A DNA stretch of 64,000 bases from positions 5,022,001 through 5,086,000 of the forward strand of contig NZ_CP015600.1 of assembly GCF_001647715.1 (NCBI RefSeq). The letters are read 5' to 3'. Every line of letters starts with the position of its first letter. The first letter of the stretch is position 1. The notes below the pieces were generated by a model. The model was given only the letters and a program-made list of their open reading frames with translations, was not told where the DNA came from and ran no database searches. The position numbers and the translations under genes are program-made. The DNA is from Pseudomonas antarctica. GTDB taxonomy: Bacteria; Pseudomonadota; Gammaproteobacteria; Pseudomonadales; Pseudomonadaceae. This document shows, piece after piece, positions 59,207 to 64,000 of this stretch.

Positions 59207-61258
59207 TTGAAGCTGGAACTCAAAAACAGCTTGTCGGTGAAGTTGCTACGGGTTGTGCTGCTGTCGGCATTGATCGTGGGCGTTGCGCTGAGCGTGGCGC
59301 AGATCGTGTTTGATGCTTACAAGACGCGCCAGGCCGTGGCCGGTGATGCCCAGCGCATCCTCGACATGTTTCGCGACCCGTCTACCCAGGCCGTCTATAG
59401 CCTGGATCGCGAAATGGGCATGCAGGTAATCGAAGGCCTGTTTCAGGACGACGCCGTGCGCCTGGCCTCCATCGGCCATCCCAACGAAACCATGCTCGCA
59501 GAAAAAAGCCGCGCGTTGCAGCAATCGCCCACCCGCTGGTTGACCGACCTGATTCTTGGCCAGGAACGTACATTTACCACGGCGCTGGTCGGCAAGGGCC
59601 CCTACAGCGAATATTACGGCGACCTGAGCATTACCCTGGACACCGCCACCTACGGCAAAAGCTTTATTGTCAGCTCGGTGATCATTTTTATTTCCGGCGT
59701 GCTGCGCGCCCTGGCCATGGGCCTGGTGCTGTACCTGGTCTACCACTGGCTGCTGACCAAACCGTTGTCGCGGATTATCGAGCACTTGACCTCGATCAAC
59801 CCGGACCGGCCCAGCGAACACAAGATCCCCCAGATCAAAGGTCACGAACGCAACGAACTGGGGCTGTGGATCAACACGGCCAACCAGTTGCTCGAATCCA
59901 TCGAACGCAATACCCACCTGCGCCATGAGGCGGAATCCAGCCTGCTGCGCATGGCCCAGTACGACTTTCTCACCGGCCTGCCCAATCGTCAGAAGTTGCA
60001 GGAGCAATTGGACAAGATCCTGATCGACGCCGGTCGCCGGCAACGTCGTGTGGCAGTGCTATGCGTAGGGTTGGACGACTTCAAAAGCGTCAATGAACAG
60101 TTCACTTACCAGGCCGGCGACAAGTTATTGCTGGCCTTGGCCGACCGTCTGCGCGCTCACAGCGGTCGTCTCGGCGCCCTCGCCCGCCTCGGCGGCGACC
60201 AGTTCGCCCTGGTGCAGGCCGATATCGACCAGCCCTACGAAGCGGCCGAACTGGCGCAAAGCATCCTGGACGACCTGGAAGCGGAATTCGCCCTCGATCA
60301 GGATCACATTCGCCTGCGCGCCACCATTGGCATCACCTTGTTCCCGGAAGACGGCGACAGCACCGAAAAGCTGCTGCAAAAAGCCGAACAAACCATGACC
60401 CTGGCCAAGAGCCGCTCCCGCAACCGCTATCAGTTCTACATCGCCAGCGTCGACAGTGAAATGCGCCGACGCCGCGAATTGGAAAAAGACCTGCGCGATG
60501 CCCTTAGCCGTGACCAGTTCCACCTGGTGTATCAGCCGCAAATCAGCTACCGCGACCACCGCGTGGTCGGTGTGGAAGCGCTGATTCGCTGGCAGCACCC
60601 GGAACATGGCCTGGTGCCGCCGGACTTGTTTATCCCGCTGGCGGAACAGAACGGCACCATTATCCCTATTGGCGAATGGGTGCTGGACCAGGCCTGCCGA
60701 CAGTTGCGCGAATGGCATGACCTGGGCTTTACCGGGTTGCGCATGGCGGTCAACCTGTCCACCGTGCAGTTGCACCACACCGAGTTGCCGCGGGTGGTCA
60801 ACAACCTGATGCAGATCTACCGCTTGCCACCCCGCAGCCTGGAGCTGGAAGTGACCGAGACCGGCCTGATGGAAGACATCAGCACCGCCGCCCAGCACTT
60901 GCTGAGCCTGCGTCGTTCCGGGGCGCTGATCGCCATTGATGACTTCGGTACCGGCTACTCATCCCTGAGCTACCTGAAAAGCCTGCCTCTGGACAAGATC
61001 AAGATCGACAAGAGCTTCGTTCAGGACCTGCTGGATGATGACGACGACGCAACCATCGTGCGCGCCATCATCCAACTGGGCAAAAGCCTGGGCATGCAAG
61101 TGATTGCCGAAGGCGTGGAAACTGCCGAGCAGGAGGCTTACATCATTTCCGAGGGCTGCCATGAGGGCCAGGGTTACCACTACAGCAAACCGCTGCAGGC
61201 CCGCGAGTTAGCGGCTTATTTGAAACAGTCCGAACGCGACAACGCGGCGATTCTCTGA
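59207..61258 (+). CDS. bifA: BifA, c-di-GMP phosphodiesterase with degenerate GGDEF and EAL domains
   Basis: 683 aa. The TTG start is supported by AAGGA 8 bases upstream and by the N-terminus KLELKNSLSVKLLRVVLLSA, which matches P. aeruginosa BifA. Membrane helices near 12-32 and 150-180 flank a periplasmic sensor, followed by a HAMP-like segment. GGDEF domain about 255-425 with altered site ARLGGDQFALVQ; EAL domain about 435-675 with VGVEALIRWQHPEHG, FIPLAEQNGTIIPIGEW and IAIDDFGTGYSSLSYLKSLP. It is known in relatives to degrade c-di-GMP and promote motility. It lies in the sodB-bifA synteny block. Confidence 0.94.
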   Translation: MKLELKNSLSVKLLRVVLLSALIVGVALSVAQIVFDAYKTRQAVAGDAQRILDMFRDPSTQAVYSLDREMGMQVIEGLFQDDAVRLASIGHPNETMLAEKSRALQQSPTRWLTDLILGQERTFTTALVGKGPYSEYYGDLSITLDTATYGKSFIVSSVIIFISGVLRALAMGLVLYLVYHWLLTKPLSRIIEHLTSINPDRPSEHKIPQIKGHERNELGLWINTANQLLESIERNTHLRHEAESSLLRMAQYDFLTGLPNRQKLQEQLDKILIDAGRRQRRVAVLCVGLDDFKSVNEQFTYQAGDKLLLALADRLRAHSGRLGALARLGGDQFALVQADIDQPYEAAELAQSILDDLEAEFALDQDHIRLRATIGITLFPEDGDSTEKLLQKAEQTMTLAKSRSRNRYQFYIASVDSEMRRRRELEKDLRDALSRDQFHLVYQPQISYRDHRVVGVEALIRWQHPEHGLVPPDLFIPLAEQNGTIIPIGEWVLDQACRQLREWHDLGFTGLRMAVNLSTVQLHHTELPRVVNNLMQIYRLPPRSLELEVTETGLMEDISTAAQHLLSLRRSGALIAIDDFGTGYSSLSYLKSLPLDKIKIDKSFVQDLLDDDDDATIVRAIIQLGKSLGMQVIAEGVETAEQEAYIISEGCHEGQGYHYSKPLQARELAAYLKQSERDNAAIL

Positions 61259-61385
61259 CCTGACAAAACGATACTAAATATTTCCCTCGTATAAACCTTT
61301 ACACAAAATGCAAATCTTTCGCATTATGTCGCAGTTTTTGCGCTCCCCCGCGCGCCCTATCAACAACCGAAGCAGGATGTTCGCC

Positions 61386-62720
61386 ATGATTCGTATGCCC
61401 CTGGCCACCGCCAGTCTGCTGGCCATTGCCATTTCTCTCGCTGGTTGCGGCGAAGGTAAAGACAAGGCCGCCGCGCCGACCCCGGCTGCCAGCACCACCG
61501 CTCCAGCGGCTGCCACGCCTGCAGGCCAGGTCGACGAAGCTGCCGCCAAGGCCGTGGTCGCGCATTACGCTGACATGGTGTTCGCGGTGTACAGCGACGC
61601 GGAATCCACCGCGAAAACCCTGCAAACCGCAATCGACACCTTCCTCGCCAACCCGAACGACCAAACCCTGAAAGCGGCCCGTACCGCCTGGATCGCCGCT
61701 CGCGTGCCGTACCTGCAGAGCGAAGTGTTCCGTTTCGGTAACACCATCATCGACGACTGGGAAGGCCAGGTGAACGCCTGGCCCCTGGACGAAGGCCTGA
61801 TCGACTACGTCGACAAATCCTACGAGCACGCGCTGGGCAACCCCGGTGCCAACGCCAACATCATCGCCAACAACGAGATCCAGGTCGGCGAAGACAAGGT
61901 CGACGTCAAGGAAATCACCCCGGAAAAACTCGCCAGCCTCAATGAACTGGGCGGTTCCGAAGCCAACGTCGCCACCGGCTACCACGCCATTGAATTCCTG
62001 CTCTGGGGCCAGGACCTCAACGGCACCGGCCCTGGCGCGGGCAACCGCCCGGCGTCGGACTACATGACCGGCGACGGCGCAACCGGCGGTCACAACGAGC
62101 GCCGTCGCACCTACCTGCGTGCCGTGACTCAGTTGCTGGTCAGCGACCTGGAAGAAATGGTCGGCAACTGGAAGCCCAACGTCGAAGACAACTACCGCGC
62201 CACCCTGGAGGCAGAACCTGCCACCGACGGCCTGCGCAAAATGTTGTTCGGCATGGGCAGCTTGTCCCTGGGCGAGCTGGCCGGTGAGCGCATGAAGGTG
62301 TCCCTGGAAGCCAACTCGCCGGAAGACGAGCAGGATTGCTTCAGCGATAACACCCACAACTCGCACTTCTACGACGCCAAGGGCATTCGCAACGTCTACC
62401 TGGGCGAGTACACCCGCACCGACGGCACCAAGATGACCGGCGCCAGCCTGTCGTCCCTGGTGGCCAAGGCTGACCCTGCGGCCGACGCGGCGCTGAAGGC
62501 TGACCTTGCGGCCACTGAAGCGAAGATTCAGGTCATGGTGGACCACGCCAACAACGGCGAGCATTACGACCAGCTGATTGCTGCGGGTAACGATGCAGGC
62601 AACCAGATCGTGCGTGACGCGATTGCGGCCTTGGTCAAGCAGACCGGGGCGATTGAAACAGCTGCGGGCAAGCTGGGCATCAGCGACTTGAACCCGGATA
62701 ACGCTGATCACGAGTTCTGA
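61386..62720 (+). CDS. Imelysin-family lipoprotein peptidase/iron-regulated protein (IcmP-like)
   Basis: 444 aa. Lipoprotein signal MIRMPLATASLLAIAISLAG followed by C at the lipobox (LAGC). A Pro/Ala/Thr-rich linker is followed by two imelysin repeats; GYHAIEFLLWGQDLNGTGPG holds the GxHxxE metal motif, and WPLDEGLIDYVDKSYEHALG and NSHFYDAKGIRNVYLGEYTR are family blocks. It fits the insulin-cleaving-like protein following bifA in P. aeruginosa (PA4370). Outer-membrane or periplasm-anchored. Starts nine bases upstream (MFAMIRMP) are possible. A terminator follows. Confidence 0.91.
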   Translation: MIRMPLATASLLAIAISLAGCGEGKDKAAAPTPAASTTAPAAATPAGQVDEAAAKAVVAHYADMVFAVYSDAESTAKTLQTAIDTFLANPNDQTLKAARTAWIAARVPYLQSEVFRFGNTIIDDWEGQVNAWPLDEGLIDYVDKSYEHALGNPGANANIIANNEIQVGEDKVDVKEITPEKLASLNELGGSEANVATGYHAIEFLLWGQDLNGTGPGAGNRPASDYMTGDGATGGHNERRRTYLRAVTQLLVSDLEEMVGNWKPNVEDNYRATLEAEPATDGLRKMLFGMGSLSLGELAGERMKVSLEANSPEDEQDCFSDNTHNSHFYDAKGIRNVYLGEYTRTDGTKMTGASLSSLVAKADPAADAALKADLAATEAKIQVMVDHANNGEHYDQLIAAGNDAGNQIVRDAIAALVKQTGAIETAAGKLGISDLNPDNADHEF

Positions 62721-62738
62721 TCAGTGCTGGATTAAATG

Positions 62739-62764
62739 AGGCGGCCTTCGGGTCGCCTTTTTTG
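62739..62764 (+). terminator. Rho-independent terminator of the imelysin gene
   Basis: AGGCGgCCttcGGgtCGCCT followed by TTTTTT: outer 5-bp stem with an inner CC/GG pairing, T-run after. Confidence 0.88.
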
Positions 62765-62803
62765 TGCCTGCCTTCCAGGCCTCGTCAAACGCCACAGAGC
62801 TTG

Positions 62804-62893
62804 TGTGGGAGCTGGCTCGCTCGCGAATACGGCGTGTCAGCCAATTGATTTCTCACTGAACCACCGCCTTCGCGAGCAAGCCCGCTCCCACAT
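62804..62893. repeat. REPIN between the imelysin gene and trkH
   Basis: TGTGGGAGCTGGCTCGCTCG with inverted CGCGAGCAAGCCCGCTCCCA; arms slightly different (GCTGG versus GCGGG variant). Confidence 0.9.
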
Positions 62894-62968
62894 TTTACCG
62901 CGTCGCCTTTGAGCCCTCGGTTTACGCAGGTAGAATGGCGCCTTTAATCGTCACTCCGAGCAAATTTC

Positions 62969-64000
62969 ATGGCGTTGCCGACCCTACGTATCATCGGTTT
63001 CATCCTCGGCATCTTCCTGATCACACTCGCGATCGCCATGGTCGTCCCGATGGCCACCCTGGTGATATTCGAACGCACCAGCGACCTGCCCTCATTCCTC
63101 TGGGCCAGCCTGATTACCTTCCTCGCCGGCCTGGCCCTGGTCCTCCCCGGCCGCCCCGAGCACATACACCTGCGCCCCCGCGACATGTACCTGCTGACCG
63201 TCAGCAGTTGGCTGGTGGTATGCATCTTCGCCGCGCTGCCGTTTTTGCTGACCCAGCACATCAGCTACACCGACTCGTTCTTTGAAAGCATGTCGGGCAT
63301 CACCGCCACCGGCTCCACCGTGTTGAGCGGGCTGGACAGCATGTCTCCCGGCATTCTGATATGGCGCTCGCTGCTGCACTGGCTTGGCGGCATTGGCTTT
63401 ATCGGCATGGCGGTGGCGATCCTGCCGCTGCTGCGCATTGGTGGCATGCGCCTGTTCCAGACCGAATCCTCGGACCGCTCGGAAAAGGTCATGCCACGCT
63501 CGCACATGGTGGCGCGGCTGATCGTGGCGGCGTATGTGGGCATCACCATCCTCGGCAGCCTCGCATTCTGGTGGGCCGGGATGGGCTTGTTCGATGCGAT
63601 CAACCACGCGATGTCAGCAATTTCCACTGGTGGTTTTTCCACCTCCGATGAATCCCTGGCCCACTGGAAACAACCGGCGGTGCACTGGGTAGCGGTGGTT
63701 GTGATGATCCTCGGCAGCTTACCGTTCACCTTGTACGTCGCGACATTGCGCGGCAATCGCCGGGCGCTGATCAAGGATCAGCAGGTGCAAGGCTTGCTCG
63801 GGCTGTTGGTCGTGACCTGGCTGGTACTCGGCACCTGGTACTGGTGGACTACCGATTTGCATTGGCTCGACGCGCTGCGCCATGTAGCGGTTAACGTTAC
63901 CTCAGTGGTCACCACCACCGGCTTCGCGCTGGGGGACTACAGCATCTGGGGCAACTTCTCACTGATGTTGTTCTTCTACTTGGGCTTTGTCGGCGGCTGC
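62969..64000 (+). CDS. trkH: Trk-type potassium transporter TrkH/TrkG family, 5' part
   Basis: The first 344 residues are visible and the gene runs off the right edge. It starts MALPTLRIIGFILGIFLITL. Several helices are evident, and the pore loops show the family selectivity-filter pattern: GITATGSTVLSGLDS, SAISTGGFSTSDESLAHW and TSVVTTTGFALGDYSIW. It is an inner-membrane K+ uptake channel subunit used with TrkA. The start is the first ATG after the intergenic REPIN. No C-terminal part is available to judge intactness. Confidence 0.93.
   Translation, partial: MALPTLRIIGFILGIFLITLAIAMVVPMATLVIFERTSDLPSFLWASLITFLAGLALVLPGRPEHIHLRPRDMYLLTVSSWLVVCIFAALPFLLTQHISYTDSFFESMSGITATGSTVLSGLDSMSPGILIWRSLLHWLGGIGFIGMAVAILPLLRIGGMRLFQTESSDRSEKVMPRSHMVARLIVAAYVGITILGSLAFWWAGMGLFDAINHAMSAISTGGFSTSDESLAHWKQPAVHWVAVVVMILGSLPFTLYVATLRGNRRALIKDQQVQGLLGLLVVTWLVLGTWYWWTTDLHWLDALRHVAVNVTSVVTTTGFALGDYSIWGNFSLMLFFYLGFVGGC

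Noticed and set aside
59246..60043. Minus-strand open frame opposite bifA
   Set aside because: Shadow of the bifA sensor and GGDEF region; no ribosome site or domain.
61299..62711. A 470-codon open frame antisense to the imelysin gene
   Set aside because: Same reason: the opposite strand encodes a lipoprotein with family motifs.
1..64000. Mobile island or prophage
   Set aside because: No integrase, transposase, att-like tRNA gene or phage structural gene was seen; base composition and codon use look uniform, apart from REP-rich spacers.

Overview
The window looks like a chromosomal segment of a Pseudomonas of the fluorescens group. The base composition is GC-rich. Gene blocks follow known Pseudomonas order: fadD1-fadD2-lipase-phaJ1, eda-pgl-zwf/hexR/oprB/gtsDCBA, and argP/ACT/argO/sodB/bifA/imelysin. 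The intergenic spaces carry about 18 copies of the fluorescens-type REP/REPIN hairpin (core GTGGGAGCGGGCTTGC). I saw no rRNA, tRNA, CRISPR array, integrase, transposase or phage gene.

Layout. 0-2 kb: 5-oxoprolinase genes pxpABC (minus strand; pxpC runs off the left edge) with a divergent LysR regulator. 3-7 kb: three more LysR regulators beside an SDR oxidoreductase and a PACE-family efflux pump. 7-10.3 kb: an ECF42-type sigma factor operon (SnoaL-like, YCII/DGPF, SRPBCC, sigma) whose 3' end has been copied into a 227-bp REP tandem duplication. 10.4-12 kb: two GNAT acetyltransferases, one closely resembling chromosomal AAC(6') enzymes, and a GyrI-like protein. 12-16.8 kb: alaC, then the gluconate module gntT-gntK/gntR with three matching operators. 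16.9-17.15 kb: a highly folded non-coding element. 17.3-24.1 kb: GST, uronate-dehydrogenase-like protein, MFS transporter, a soluble PAS-PAS chemoreceptor of BdlA type, LysR and a second GST. 24.1-24.9 kb: a 188-bp x 4 REP array. 24.9-29.4 kb: two solute-binding proteins without their transporter, a FecI-like sigma without FecR, and a fatty-acid desaturase paired with a signal-less PhnD-like protein. 29.4-33.6 kb: small and housekeeping genes (GNAT, exported methyltransferase, peptide deformylase, YihY, CsbD).

33.7-39.2 kb is the fatty-acid block: FadD1 and FadD2 activate fatty acids, and the adjacent lipase-like hydrolase and PhaJ1 (R-specific enoyl-CoA hydratase) link beta-oxidation to polyhydroxyalkanoate synthesis. 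41.6-53.8 kb is the glucose block: the OprB porin, the GtsABCD ABC transporter, an aldose epimerase, then Zwf-Pgl-Eda feed the Entner-Doudoroff pathway under HexR control. An AGE-family sugar isomerase upstream shares an unusual promoter architecture with gtsA. 53.9-64 kb: a coiled-coil membrane protein, an NAD-dependent epimerase, argP with its exporter argO, sodB, the c-di-GMP phosphodiesterase bifA, an imelysin lipoprotein and the start of trkH (cut by the right edge).

The most unusual signals are non-coding: the REP-plus-gene-tail tandem amplifications, the three-way-junction element at 17 kb, and the identically spaced 24-bp palindromes upstream of gtsA and the sugar isomerase. I did not find an obviously new multi-gene system; calls rest on reading the translated sequences, without database searches.
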